A DNA stretch of 64,000 bases from NCBI GenBank assembly GCA_949752745.1, contig OX457031.1:46829257-46893256 (forward strand). The letters run 5' to 3'. The notes under the pieces are model-generated. The model saw only the letters and a list, made by a program, of their open reading frames with translations. It searched no databases and was not told the DNA's origin. This document shows, in pieces, positions 1-11,507 of the stretch. The stretch is from Protula sp. h YS-2021 (lineage: Eukaryota > Annelida > Polychaeta > Sabellida > Serpulidae). The position numbers and the translations under genes are program-made. Position 1 is the first letter of the stretch. Each line of letters begins with the position of its first letter.

Positions 1-1985
1 GTTGTCAAAAAGGGGATACTCGCAAACAAACTGTAGCTGCGCACTTTCCACAGCTAACAACTGGAAATCATATAATTATGGCAACAATTCACATCTTTAT
101 CCCTGGAGCTTATAGGATTCCTTGCTGAAGGAATTGCCAGATCAATACAGCGGAGATTCCATGAATTTGGTAGCCACAAAAAGACAAGAAGACTCTAACG
201 ATTTGCAGTTGTTGAAAATAACAAGTGACACTTGCTGATTTTGAAATTAGAGCAAAGGGGAGTGCTATGAAGGGGTTGACACAGAGTTCTCTCTGCTTGT
301 CATTGCTTGGTGCTGCAAGCTGAGCATCACCCGGGGAAAGGGCTGTCGTATCATAATCACATCAGCCACCAGCGCAATGACCTGTCTTCAATACTGACAT
401 CAATGGACGCAAGTCACTTCTTTCTGAGAATCACACAACACTTGTCCACACTGCAGCTTCAATAAAGTCAGAGTGCGGTGTCTTCCAGTCCAAAAGCTAT
501 TTCTTCCGAACAATGGAAGGAACCTGGTTTGGAAAAAAACCTGGAATAAATTTTTTTCAAACAAAACTAAGATCATACATGGATTTTCATTTTATTAACA
601 TATAGTCAGTTGTGTCCATCATGGACTATACTATATATACTTATGAAAATAAGCAGCAGTTACCACACAAATCAGCACCATTTACTTCTATTTTTTTACA
701 AAAGAAAGTAGCCCAAAATTGATCAGTAGTGAAGCTCAATAATAGGCCATTACTAAAAGGGCAAAAAATGTGTAAAAATGTATAGATTCTTCTTCAATTA
801 AAACATGATCGGTGATTTTCTCATTGTCTTTCACGTATTTTCCCATTTACGAATTCACGTTAATTTTCTCTTTTGTTTCAGATAGGTGTCTCATTGAATT
901 TCGTTCCACGGGCCGCATAATTTCCCAACCAAAGCAGGAGGTTTTTTGACATTAAGCCACGGTTAAAACATTCAAAACACTGTATTCTGTTGTGAGAAAA
1001 TCCCGAATGGCGTGCAAACTGACAGGGCTTTCCATTTCGGGGGTTCGGCGGTCCACGTGAACCGCCTGTGACGGGTTGTTGAACCACTTGTCGTTTTGGG
1101 CTTATGGTATAAAAAGGTTTCTCTCGAAACGTTGAACCACCTGTTTCGGTCCAATGAACCGCCTGTGCCCAGCTAAATGGACAGAACTGAACGGGGGTTC
1201 TGACAACATAATCCACGATTTTGTATCTTTTAGCTGACTTAAAACAGGGTTCTATGGGAAAATTAGCGTGATTTCTGGGCAAAGAAACCACACTAAATAT
1301 TTTGCGAATCCACGACAAATAGAACAAAAGACTACTCATCATTATGAGGTTAAACAACAGGCTTCCCATTGCGTCTCACAACAAACTGCTCGCCAGGCTA
1401 TTCATAATTAAGTATTGTGCTTAAGTAATGTCCTGTAACACTTCTCAGAATATGCCACTTCAATGAGCATTGGCTGTTTGCCATTTATGTCTTGAAAGCA
1501 AGCGCAAATCCCCATTAGTCAATTACAAATCAAGGGCAAGGTCGTTAGGGCTGTTCCGGACATTATATTGATTATTGGAAGTGAATGCGATTTATAAATG
1601 TTTCATTCTGTCAGTTAACATGGTAGTGGTTAAGACATACGATTGGTGAGCGAGGGGTCCCCATTCAAATAGTCTTGCCAGATTTTATTAATTCATCACA
1701 AAAGAATAATAGGGAAACACTTTTTCAAACTGTATAAATTGAATAAACTTTGGGGAACTTGTAACTGAGAAGTGTAAAAAACCCGCAAAAACGTGAGACC
1801 GGCCCAACCTCTCTCCATTTTTCCATCGAAGGAGGAATGGTTGTGTCTCTGAATCCCTACCATGCCCCTCTAAAGTCAGTGTATTAGTATGCATGTACGC
1901 TCACCCCACTACCCGAAGTGTGGATATGGCCACAATTCTTCTATCGTCTCGTCCATCAAAACCACTAGAAAAAAATCCTTTATGA
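1..1985. other. No gene recognised
   Basis: This stretch holds no coding region I can support. A 163-codon open frame on the minus strand (878-1369) has low-complexity, non-family-like content. Four loose copies of a GAACCRCYTGT-like motif lie between about 1055 and 1170. Otherwise it is AT-rich unique-looking sequence. Confidence 0.6.
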
Positions 1986-2376
1986 ACTAGAGCCTCAGTA
2001 AGGCAGGATCCCCTGTTAGGCAGCAAAAGTAAAATGCATGAAAAAGTTACATGTAAAAATTAACGATTTTTGGCAGCTTTCCTCACATGAATTTTTGGCA
2101 GGTTTCAGGCTCTTACGACAATCACTTCTATAAGAAGTCGGCCGGACAAAAAGTCGTCTCACGGCTAAGTTCAAGCCAAATATTCACCATTTTTGACAAT
2201 TTCCAACGTTGCACATCTTCAACATATATATATTTTTTCACCATGCGAGGTTTCAGGTTCCTATGACAATCACTTCTATGAGGAGTCGGCCAGACAAAAC
2301 TTGGAAATTTTTGCGGACAGACAGAGGGACGGACGGACCAGCTCATAAACTATATCCCTCCGTTTCACGGGGGATA
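1986..2376 (+). mobile_element. Non-autonomous element ending in TATCCC...GGGATA hairpin
   Basis: The left end (ACTAGAGCCTCAGTAAGG) and the right end (a 24 nt hairpin at 2353-2376 with TATCCC/GGGATA stem ends) are both shared with the inverted insert at 46791-47640. The body contains repeated segments on the theme GGTTTCAGG...CACTTCTATNAGAAGTCGGCC, plus a GACGGACGGAC tract just before the hairpin. No coding capacity is seen. A 3' hairpin, absence of inverted termini and no visible target duplication resemble Helitron/Helentron derivatives; that assignment is inference. Confidence 0.6.
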
Positions 2377-2549
2377 AATACAATAGACATAACTGTGCTG
2401 TGTAAAATTTTAACATATTTCAATGTAACACATTTCGAAATTTGAGACGTCCGGTGACGTCACCAATAACAGCACAAACTTAAAATTTTCACACATCAGC
2501 CTAAGCTGCCCACGATTCACTCGAAACATCCATAAACATACCTATAACT

Positions 2550-2970
2550 TAGGGGCCCACTAATTTTCGATGGGTGGTTAGCGACTAGCGACTGTTGGGT
2601 GGAAGCCCTTTCATTTGAAAATTTCATTTTGGATCGCGCTACACCACTGCAAAACAGCCATATTCATTTGAAATATTCATAAACATCACTTCTGACCTAG
2701 GGGTTCACCGTCTCTCGGTGAATGGCTACCGACTGGTGATTGTTAATCGGAAGCCCAAAAAAGGGGTTCACCGTGTCTCGGTGAAAGGTAACAGACTGCC
2801 GATTGTTGGTCCGAAGCCTTTCCCCTCCCAAGTGGCGATTGTTGACCTCAAAAAAAAATCGCTTCTTCTCACATTACAACGATGCAAGATCACCATTTTA
2901 ACGTAGGGGTGCAACGAGTTTCGTGAAGGGCTGCCGCCTAGCGACAGTTGATTGAAAGCCCCCCCCCCCC
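2550..2970 (+). repeat. Degenerate ~60 bp tandem repeat
   Basis: About five diverged units share the order GGGGTTCACCG, CTCGGTGAA, GGCTACCGACT, GATTGTT and GGAAGCCC. The clearest copies lie at about 2700-2755 and 2763-2818. The array ends in a run of C at about 2960. No gene function is suggested. Confidence 0.55.
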
Positions 2971-2979
2971 CCTTCACTC

Positions 2980-4500
2980 ATTAAACTAAAACGGTAACTA
3001 ACACTCCAATATTCGGGGGTCAAACCGTGACACTTGTCCCTGATAATCTCCCGCTTTACGGGAGCGAAACCGGTCGGATCGAATGTTATCCTTGGGGTAC
3101 AAACGAAAGCTAACTCTCACACAATCACACCGTAAACAGACCAACAAAAATACACTAACATAAGAATATTTTCACAGAGAAACTGAACAACAAAGACCTA
3201 GAACGAAAACTGTCTGGATACCGTTTAGGTTATGCCCGACCGTCAGCAGAGTGCAGAAACAAGAATGTCCGTGGACATCGTGCACAGCCGAAAGTGAAAA
3301 AAGAAACTGACCAATTCTGGCAAAATATTGATTTGATTTTACTGGCTCTCGTGTTTCCCTCAAAGCTAATCCTTTTCATTTGGCCAGTTTCTTCCGAGCC
3401 GATGACAAAAATTACTGCAACTCCACTGAAGATCTAACTCCTTTACCTCTAAAACCGGCCTGCCAACTTACAGCTGCTGAAGAAACGCCAGGCAGGAGCA
3501 AACTGACTTTTTTTCTGCCATTTGACCATTTTAGCCAAATCGCCAAACAAAATATAAGCCTGATGCAGGAGCTTGAGTAGAACATTGCATACAAAAACAA
3601 GAACAAAAAATACAAGCTCTGCGAAGTTTTAACTAGGGAACATTTCTGCCAAATTTCAAAATAACTGGACCAGAACTGTAGGAAGATAAGCATTTTGAAA
3701 AAAAGTTTCTAAAATCTGATGATGACCAGTCAAGTAATTTTTATTCTATGACATATTTTCCGGAAATTAGGGGAAACATTGAAGATGGCGGTTGGCGGTT
3801 ATTCTGAATCTACTGATCGTTTCCAAAATCAACCCCATCATCCTTTTGTATTGGCTGGGCCTTTTCTGAAATTCGATAATGAGCTTTTTTGTTTATTGCG
3901 TTAAGAACAATCTGTGGACGGAAATTTAAGACGGCGGCTAGCAGACATTTTGATATTCTTTATTCTACTGAAAAGCAGTCCCGAGCGTGAGATTTTCTGA
4001 TGGTCATCTTTTTGTTAAAAAAATGATGACGTTCCGTAAAGTTGCTTACGGAACGTCAACATTGTGGGAAAAATTCAAGATATCAGTTTCACTTAACAAA
4101 TAGGTTATAATGCCTGAAGAATAACATGTAAAATGGTTCTTTAGAATTTATAAGGGCTATCCATAGTTCGAAGCGCATATATGCAAAGAAAAAACTTGAA
4201 ATTTTTATTGTTTTTTGATCTTTTAATTTCATCACACTTTAATCCAACGAATTTGTAGTAGAAATGTAGCCTCCATATGAATCCCAAAACTGCAAACTTA
4301 CTTATTCGACAATGAATGAGGACAAAAAAGCCCATACGTGTTTAGACCTTTGCCGAAAATTTTTAACGTTTCGACCTAAATCGGTTGGGATAAAAGCGCT
4401 CAATGTATTATACAGTTTTCAAATATCACGTCATTTTATTTTTAAATCGAAATGTGCATGTTGAAAGAAAATAAGAATTTTTATATGTTTTCCCACTTTT
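2980..4500. other. No gene; one perfect hairpin inside
   Basis: No supported gene. A short hairpin (CTCCCG...CGGGAG) lies near 3046 and a perfect 12 bp stem at 4028-4057, listed separately. Open frames here are short and have no family signature. Confidence 0.5.
4028..4057. repeat. Perfect 12 bp inverted repeat, 6 nt loop
   Basis: GACGTTCCGTAA is followed after six bases (AGTTGC) by its exact reverse complement. There is no run of T after it and no gene nearby. It could be a relic of a small palindromic element or a structured RNA; nothing shows that it is transcribed. Confidence 0.7.
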
Positions 4501-4715
4501 TATTTTTTTATAATGTAACTCCCCAAAAAATTGCAGTTGAACTGACATCGCCATCGAAAAGTTCCGAAAGTATGAATCGGCTTATTGGCTAATCGTCCTT
4601 TTCATTTTTTATAATGTAACCCCCCTCCCCCCCCCCCCCCCATAAAAAAAAACAATTCAGTCGAACTGACATCTCAATCGAAAAGACCCTAAAGTACGAA
4701 TTGGCTTATTGTGGT
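4500..4715 (+). repeat. Two diverged ~110 bp tandem copies
   Basis: Both copies contain TTTTTTATAATGTAAC, a C-rich or A-rich spacer, GAACTGACAT, ATCGAAAAG and GGCTTATTG in the same order. The second copy carries a long C run (about 4621-4640). Related fragments of the same family (GGCTTAT context) appear near 7080, 38190 and 46255. Confidence 0.55.
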
Positions 4716-4865
4716 CTTGTTCTGAAGTAGCTCCAACAAGCGGCACGCTACACGGTTTCCGCGCACCTTTTCAAATTCTCGCTATATCACGATATTCAAG
4801 TCAACTGCGCTCGCTCTGAGTCATCTCTGTGGCGACCTTTTGCGAGATTTAACGACCCACAAGTG

Positions 4866-5200
4866 TTAATGGGCATTAGCTAAAACAACCGTAAAGAGAA
4901 GAAGACGAAAATAACCACAAATCTTACGCAATAGCTGACATTTGTTTACACACAGCGAGCATAGTTTATTATGTGAATACGGGTCATTAAAATTTGTAAT
5001 TATCCGCCAAAAACTTCTGAACTGATATTTCAAAAAAAAAAAAAAAAAATTAAGTACTGTGAGTGTACCGAATAAATTTATGCCAAATCTGCATCTATCA
5101 CTTATCTGAGTATACATTTTACAGATGGTCTATAACCCCTTTATTTAAATTTTTGGTCATTTGACTTTGATTACATGACACTTAACGGCCGGATAGTAAA
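4866..5200 (+). repeat. Dispersed repeat, copy 1
   Basis: The block contains TTTATTA(T/C)GTGAA, TTTGTAATTATCC, ATATTTCAAAAA and TTTGGTCATTTGACTTTG in this order. The same order recurs at about 34900-35130 (+) and inverted at about 46260-46450. No coding capacity. The copies are clearly diverged, so it is an old family. Confidence 0.6.
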
Positions 5201-5436
5201 CAAACATTCCTATAAGCCTACAAACATTTAAAACAAAATTACGAGTTTTAAATGATTTTAGCGAAATATCCCTCAAATTACGCAGAACAAATATATACCA
5301 CTGACAGAGGAGGTCAAACCAAACATTTCTGATGCAAAACAAAACAACTCCCTCATGTACGGACAATAAATATATACAAAAGTATAAATTGTGTTTCTAA
5401 GGTATACACTATACAATACACAAGTTTGGCAAATAA

Positions 5437-5591
5437 AATGTCGGCTGAACGTTAACCAATCTCCAAGAGCGTTACAAACGATGTCGCAGAATCAAGATGT
5501 CGACGGTCTTAACGTGAACCAATCACCAACAATGATACAAACGATGTCGCAGAACCAAGATGGCGACGTCAACAAAACAAGTATTCAGTGA
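5437..5591 (+). repeat. 63 bp in-frame tandem duplication
   Basis: Two copies of a 63 bp unit share AACGATGTCGCAGAA and AACCAATC. In the 5391-5591 frame they give two similar 21-residue blocks, each containing NVNQSP and QTMSQNQD, before a stop. The frame has no recognised family. Conservation of the reading frame could be coincidence with only two copies, so no gene is called. Confidence 0.45.
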
Positions 5592-5764
5592 ACACTAACA
5601 GGCCCCAACGCCCCCAAAATTGTAAGGGGTCGTCTATGGTTTTGAACCTGTTGGCCAGTTTAGGCCAAGAAAACTAAATGTCCTACTTCTGTTCAAAACT
5701 TTGAAAAACAATGATACTGGCTGGCGGAAAATCTTTTTTTACCCCCAAAATTTAGCAGATCACG

Positions 5765-6545
5765 TGACCGAATTTGGCCTCTGCGTTCTCGAGATATCGC
5801 CTGTACAAACACAAGTCGATTTTTGCGTTTTTTGGCCAATTTGGCCAAGATCACGTGACCGAATTCGGCCAAAATGTCTTTCAAATGAGCCAAACATCAA
5901 GTCGCTAGGCCTCTGCGTTCTCGAGATATCGCCTGTACAGACACAAGTCGATTTTTGCGTTTTTTGGCCAATTTGGCAAAGATAACGTGACCGAATTCGG
6001 CCAAAATGGCCAAAAGGCACATCTACAGGTCGAGACCTTTAAAATGAGCCCAACATCAAGTCTCTAGGCCTCTGCGTTCTCGAGATATCGCCTGTACAAA
6101 CACAAGTCGATTTTTGCGTTTTTTGGCCCATTTGGCCAAGATCACGTGATCGAATTCGGCCAAAATGGCCAAAAGGCACATCTACAACACGAGATCTTTC
6201 AAATGAGCCTAACATCAAGTCTCTAGGCCTCTGCGTTCTCGAGATATCGCCTGTACAAACACAAGTCGATTTTTTGCGTTGTTGGCCAATTTGGCCAAGA
6301 TCACGTGATCGAATTTGGCCAAAATGGCCAAAAGGCACATCTACAAGTCAAGACCTTTCAAATGAGCCCAACATCAAGTCTCTAGGCCTCTGCGTTCTCG
6401 AGATACCGCCTGTACAAACACAAGTCGATTTTTTGCATTTTTGGCCAATTTGGCCAAGATCACGTGATCGAATCTGGCCAAAATGGCCAAAAGGCACACC
6501 TACAAGTCGAGACCTTTCAAATGAGCCCAACATCAAGTCTGTAGG
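5765..6545 (+). repeat. 159 bp satellite-like array
   Basis: The phrase AATGAGCC occurs at 5884, 6043, 6202, 6361 and 6520, an exact 159 bp step, with a truncated first unit (27 bp shorter). Each unit contains the palindromes ATCACGTGAT, GGCCAATTTGGCC and CTCGAG, plus GGCCAAAATGGCC. Because 159 is divisible by three, open frames run through the units on both strands; these are by-products of the period rather than genes. Confidence 0.9.
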
Positions 6546-6549
6546 GTTG

Positions 6550-8060
6550 GGGCCTAAAAACAGCTGATCAATCTGGCTAATCTTATTGACTTTTTTCTTG
6601 AACAACGAATGATACTTTTAATTTTATGTTACAACATTATGAAACACTTCCCCAAGCATGTGTTTCTTAGGATATCCATTAGTGAAATGAGTAAAGCAGG
6701 CTTCAGCCTATCTGTGTCAATGTCCCATTCTACTATCCCTCCCATTCTACGGTCTGGGGGTTGTAATAAATTCTTTAAAAACCTGATTGCTCTTTGATGC
6801 AAGAGAAATTTGATATTTAGGCGAAATCCCCCTATCATTTCTTCCATCTTCACCCGGTTATTTTTATTCGAAACGCAGAATTTTTGCGAATTTTTATACA
6901 TGACTTCACACTCTCGTTTACTTTGTAAACATGCGGCAAAAGAAACAGATTGAACAGGCCAAATCGTAACGAGTGTAAACCTATTTGCATGCTCGTCAAC
7001 AGCTCCAAATGTGTTTTGATTGATCAAATATCTGTTATTTTCAAAAGTGTGAAGAGGCTTATTGGGAACGCCCAAAATGTGATCTGGCTTATGCGGCTCT
7101 TACGTAAACAAATGAAAGTCTTCGGCGACCATTCAAGTGAACAAAATATAAATTTACTTAATTTATTTCGTCATGATGATAATAATTTAAATCCATCATT
7201 ATCAAATAAAATGCATATAATACCTTCTGAGGCACAAAGAGAGATTAAAACCAAAATTTGAAGCACTGCAAAATATTTTGTTGTCATCATGGTCGCCATT
7301 TTCATTCTGCATTGACAGGCCATCTGGTGGTAAATTTATGCTTACGAAATGTGCATTTTCAAAATAATATAGTTCATTCGTTGCTCTTAGCCAACCTCTA
7401 TAGCGTAACGGTATGCTGCAACACCCCCCCCCCCTTTTTTTCCCAGACCCACTCCCCCGATGTTTACAAAAGTTAATTTTCCATTTAACTTTACTCATAG
7501 ACGCGATTTTAAACCTTTTAAAAGTATTCATACACTCTGTGTTAACAAAACAGAGAGATAACCTCACAGGTCAGCTGTTACTTACACAACTAGAGTTCAC
7601 TTCAAATAAACTTTCCATTAGCGAATAACCGCTAGAAATAGCTAAATATTGGTGCAAAATAATCTAAAAACACCAAGTGATCATCGTTTAAATAACGTGT
7701 CTTTTCCTAGTTCAAATGTCTTGGATTAAAATTTTAGCACTTGACCATATCAGAGACACTGCAGTATAAAAATAGTACTAAGGATTTGTGAAAAAAAGAT
7801 AAAAAAAACAGTAGTTGAAAATAATTATTCTTTATGGCCGAAATAGTGGACATCTTTATACAATTTCTGCATAGATAACTAAGAAAATCGAAGAAATAAT
7901 CTAAACATATTTATCCAAAAAATAAAAGCATCCAATGAAAAACCCTACAGATTAAAGCAAGCATTACAAGAAAAAAAAAAAACTTTTGGGCACTTGGCTA
8001 AAACCAAGGAACAGACTAATTATTCATTTTATTTTATTTGCTTGCAGTAATTGATGCAAG
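6550..8060. other. No gene recognised
   Basis: The 148-codon minus-strand frame (6629-7075) shows no motif I recognise. A fragment at about 6845-6885 (CGAAACGCAGAATT) matches, inverted, part of the 734 bp repeat at 40098. C/T runs lie at about 7424-7443. Confidence 0.5.
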
Positions 8061-8063
8061 TTG

Positions 8064-8152
8064 GGGGTCGGTGGCCGAGTGGTTAAAGACGCTTGCCAAC
8101 CATGCAGTTATGGTTCTGTAGCCAGGGTTCGAATCCCGCTCGTGGTCAGGAT
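8064..8152 (+). repeat. tRNA-derived SINE head
   Basis: Pol III internal promoter boxes are visible: an A box (TGGCCGAGTGG, about 8072) and a B box (GGTTCGAATCC, about 8127). The spacing suits a tRNA with a long variable arm (Ser or Leu type). The acceptor arms do not pair well, so this is probably a SINE head rather than a working tRNA gene. The presumed SINE body resumes at 11508, after the inserted Harbinger element. Confidence 0.6.
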
Positions 8153-8275
8153 TGGTATTCTGCTCTGTCCTTATTTTTAAGGATGAAATTTCCGTAAGGA
8201 CGTCCTTATTTTAAAAGTGTCCTTAAAAAGCTATTCTGCTCTATCCTTACTTTTGAGGATAACCTTGACCTTAAT
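8153..8275 (+). repeat. Harbinger left terminal inverted repeat
   Basis: Composite inverted repeat made of two related blocks, each with (T)ATTCTGCTCT(G/A)TCCTTA followed by AAGGA-type phrases. It matches 11340-11507 in reverse complement. Sub-repeats inside the terminus are probable transposase-binding sites by analogy with other DDE transposons. Confidence 0.8.
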
Positions 8276-8301
8276 CAGCTGTGTTGTCAAGGTAAACAAT
8301 A

Positions 8302-10201
8302 ATGGCGGCGGAAGCAGACGATGTTACGAAAAGTAAGTAAACTCATACATATTTTCAATAAATATTTGCGATATTTACATAAAATGAAGTTATTTATAAA
8401 AGTTATTCATATGTTTAAGTTCGGTGAAATAGAGTTTGTTTGTTTACCTTATTTTTCATATATATGAGCGATAATAAGATGTCGAGAAATTTTATCTGTG
8501 GAACAATGTATTTAATTTTGTTTCATATATTTCTCAGGTGAAATAGACATCAAGAGGAGGAGAAATAAGTTCTCCGTGCAAGAGAAGGCATTACTCATTG
8601 ACGAAATGGCCACCAACAATGAGTTCTTATCCGCCAAGTTCTGAGGAGAACACAACACCAACCAAAAAAAGAACGCCCTGTGGGCAGAAATAACACAAAA
8701 GTGAGTACTTTTTGTCTGAACTCCATTTATTAACAAGTGAATAACAGAAAAAAAGAATAATTAGATCTTTTATTTTTGTAATATATTCAATGCTTTCAAT
8801 GTTATTTTATTTTTTGTTCTTCTTTATTCGTTCCAGGATTAACACTGTACATGGAGAGAGAAGAAGCGTGAAAGAGGTGAAAGACAAATGGAGCAATATG
8901 CGGACGCAGGCCCTAGCAAAGAAGGACTCCTACACTAGAAGCTGTAGGAAGACGGGTGGAGGAGACGGATGGAAGTTGTCCCCAACAACGTCTAAAATCT
9001 TAGATGTTATTGGGGACAAAAATCCAGTGATCGAAGGAATTGAAGGAGGTGTTGATACTGGGTAAGAATTAAAAACCAAAGTTCAGAAATATCTCGCAAT
9101 GACAATGTCTCTGAGCGCATCATTCCTCCTTTCACCAGCAATTTCAATGAAATCGGTGGGAATTTCCTGAATTTCAATGTTTTCAAACTGTTCTGGTATT
9201 GGAATATTTCCAAGATTTTGCAAAGTTATGTAAAATACTACATGCAACAACAACTTTACAGGCTTTTTTCGGTTCTAAGCGCATTTCAGCATGTAGGCAA
9301 TGGAAACGTCTCTTCAAATGACCAATTGCCCTTTCCACTGCACACCGGCATCTTCTGTGATAAATATTATGATATCTATCTTTTTCGGAAATTTCTGCAA
9401 TTTTTGGTGTAAGCATGAAATGTTTTGATGGGTAGCCAGAATCTCCTAACAATATTCCAGCCAATTCACCAGACTCAAATCTTTGATATAAAGAACTGTT
9501 TCTAAAAATTCGTGCATCGTGTGTTCTTCCAGGCCATGCTGCACAGATATCTCTTATTTTGTAATCACTGTCCACAGTCAACTGAACATTAATGGAATGA
9601 TAGCCTTTTCTGTTTTCATAGGCATCTTCATTCTCCCTAGGGGCTTGTATCCTAATGTGGGTTCCATCCACCAGGCCAACAACATTTGGAATTTTTGAAA
9701 TTTCCAGAAATTTACTCATATGCCTTTTGGCTTCATCTCCAGTCGAAAATTGGATATAGTCGTCTTTTCTCGAGACTAAAGCTTCTGTCACTTTATCGAC
9801 ACACCTGCAAATATACAGGAAAAAATAATAAATTATAATATTTTTTTCATTTCAGAAGTACATCAGTTAATTGGGATACCACAATTTTAGAAGCAGAGGA
9901 AAGTGGTAATATAGAGGCAACCCTACCAGATAGCGAGATTCAGCGCGAAGATTTGAAACCTAAGCAGCTCACCAGCGAGAAAAGGAAGACGTCTGTGGAT
10001 TTCCATACAGAACTCATAGATATAGAAAAAAAGAAACTTAAAGTAAAGGAAGAAGAAATAGAAATTTTGAGAGAGGGGGTGATTATTCAGAAAGAGAAAT
10101 TGAAATTAGAAAGGGAAAAACATGAGTTTGAGATGAAAGAGGCAAAGAGAATCAATGACTTAAGGGTAAAAAAAAATGCAGTACGAATGCATGCAGCTTG
10201 A
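8302..10201 (+). pseudogene. Harbinger Myb/SANT-like DNA-binding protein, four exons, in-frame stop
   Basis: Exons 8302-8332, 8538-8700, 8837-9061 and 9856-10201 join in one frame with GT-AG introns. The start is ATG 8302 (MAAEADDVTK). Exons 2-3 encode a Myb/SANT-like domain (KFSVQEKALLIDEM, then KEVKDKWSNMR). Exon 4 is a lysine/glutamate-rich coiled coil typical of Harbinger Myb-like proteins. A TGA at 8642-8644 interrupts exon 2 after LSAKF, so the copy is probably dead. The last intron (9062-9855) contains, on the opposite strand, the transposase catalytic exon. In the family this protein helps the nuclease enter the nucleus and bind the termini. Confidence 0.75.
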
Positions 10202-10834
10202 AAGAGACCTTGGACTTGCTGTTGAAATAGTTGATGTTATTGACAGTGATTTGAAATTTTAATTTGTTTCTCAAATCTGTAAAAAAATTGTCTATATATA
10301 TAAGTAAATAAATAAGTACATAATTATATTGCCTATTACCTGCTTATACTGGCTTGTGATAATCCCATTGTATCACCGATAACAATTTGCATAGATCCGG
10401 TGGCGTAGTACCGCAGTGCACAAAGTAGTTTCATCATACTAGACAGAGCGTGACTATTGTTTGTTTCTGGTTGAAGATCTTCTGCTAATATGTTGTGAAT
10501 TCTTTCGATCCCCCGTCTGCAAATTATTATTATCATTTTTTTTTACTATTTTTTCAACATTGAATATATTTCTGGCAAAATGGAATTTTGTTGATTTTTG
10601 CCGTTTTTTTTCTATCATTTCTTTATATCCTTATCCCACCGGAATTCAGCCGAAACGCAAAAACTTTACGGCAAATGTCAAAAGTGCTAATTAGTTTGCG
10701 CTGTACCTGTCAAATCTGTATCTCATAAGGAGTTCCTTGTCGTCGTATTCATCTATGTTGAGTCTTTCTCGATATACTGGATTTCGCCTTGTAATACGTC
10801 TAACAAGTTCCTCTCTCACTGCTAAATATGCCAT
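9083..10834 (-). pseudogene. HARBI1-like DDE transposase, three exons, C-terminal frameshift
   Basis: Exons (minus) 10834-10707, 10516-10340 and 9804-about 9186 join in frame with GT-AG introns. The start is ATG 10834 (MAYLAVREELVRRI). Exon 3 carries the DDE triad in the contexts GLVDGTHI, LLGDSGYP and CAVERAIGHLKRRF, and WPGRTHDARIF between. The open frame stops at 9183 shortly after SILHNFAK, but a neighbouring frame continues with IPEQFENIEIQEIP to a stop at 9083-9085. A one-base shift near 9205-9225 is therefore likely. With that tail the length would match HARBI1-type transposases (about 350 residues). The nuclease cuts and pastes the element. Confidence 0.8.
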
Positions 10835-11339
10835 CCTACAAAAAATAATAATGTGTAGGGAGTGGGGGGGAGGGGGAACACCTGCACCGAAAAAAAGTGC
10901 GTGTAGGCCATTTAACATAGTGATCCATTTTTATTCGCCAGGGGTATTTCTCAGTTATCAATTATCGATCGTTTTATATTTTTCATTATGTGCTCATATA
11001 TTTTTATTATCATACATCCAACAGATGGCGAGTGGTCAGTTTTAATCCTTGACCTTTGATTTTGAGAAACAAAAACAAAGTGAAGTGAGACATTTTCTTA
11101 TTTTACATTAATAACTTTCAGCCGTAATAAAATTTTCAGCTCAAACGAAGAAAAATACACACCTGCATATATATGTTTGTTTGCCTTCCTCATACTCCGT
11201 AAAAAACTCGTGATATTTAGTAAAAACTTTTCGACTTTCGGTTCAATTCATTTCGTGGTATTATCGCCCGTATTTTTCATAAGAAACGGCTAATTTTTCC
11301 ATTATTACATTCGAAACTGTAATGCCTATTCGGCAATTT

Positions 11340-11507
11340 AAGGACGTCCTTATTTTTTGAGACACGCTGAACCATCTTTAATTTTCATCCTTATTTTTAA
11401 GGACGTCCTTAAATTTGAGGATGGAGCAGAATAGCTCTCATCCTTATTTTTAAGGACGTCCTTAAAAGTAAGGACAACTTTAAAAATAAGGACAGAGCAG
11501 AATACCA
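11340..11507 (-). repeat. Harbinger right terminal inverted repeat
   Basis: Reverse complement of the left terminus, with three AAGGACGTCCTTA-type phrases and two copies of AGAGCAGAATA or GAGCAGAATAG. It ends at GAATACCA (11507). Confidence 0.8.

Larger units (their letters stand above)
8153..11507. mobile_element. PIF/Harbinger DNA transposon
   Basis: Terminal inverted repeats begin TGGTATTCTGCTCTGTCC on the left and end with the reverse complement at 11507. Inside, both ends carry several further inverted copies of the phrase AAGGACGTCCTTA (8195-8215; 11340-11470). The element encodes the two proteins expected of Harbingers: a Myb/SANT-like DNA-binding protein (+) and a HARBI1-like DDE nuclease (-). 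Both are damaged, by an in-frame stop and a frameshift respectively. A clean 3 bp target duplication is not visible (ATT versus ACT). Confidence 0.9.

Noticed and set aside
878..1369. 163-codon minus-strand frame
   Set aside because: No domain, splice support or conservation signal; composition not gene-like.
5701..6605. Open frames of 85-99 codons on both strands
   Set aside because: The 159 bp unit length is divisible by three; peptides repeat in register on both strands with no family signature.
6629..7075. 148-codon minus-strand frame
   Set aside because: No recognisable motif, and it overlaps a dispersed repeat fragment.
8064..8152. Functional tRNA gene
   Set aside because: A and B boxes are good, but the acceptor arms do not pair and no clear anticodon arm can be drawn; a SINE head fits better.
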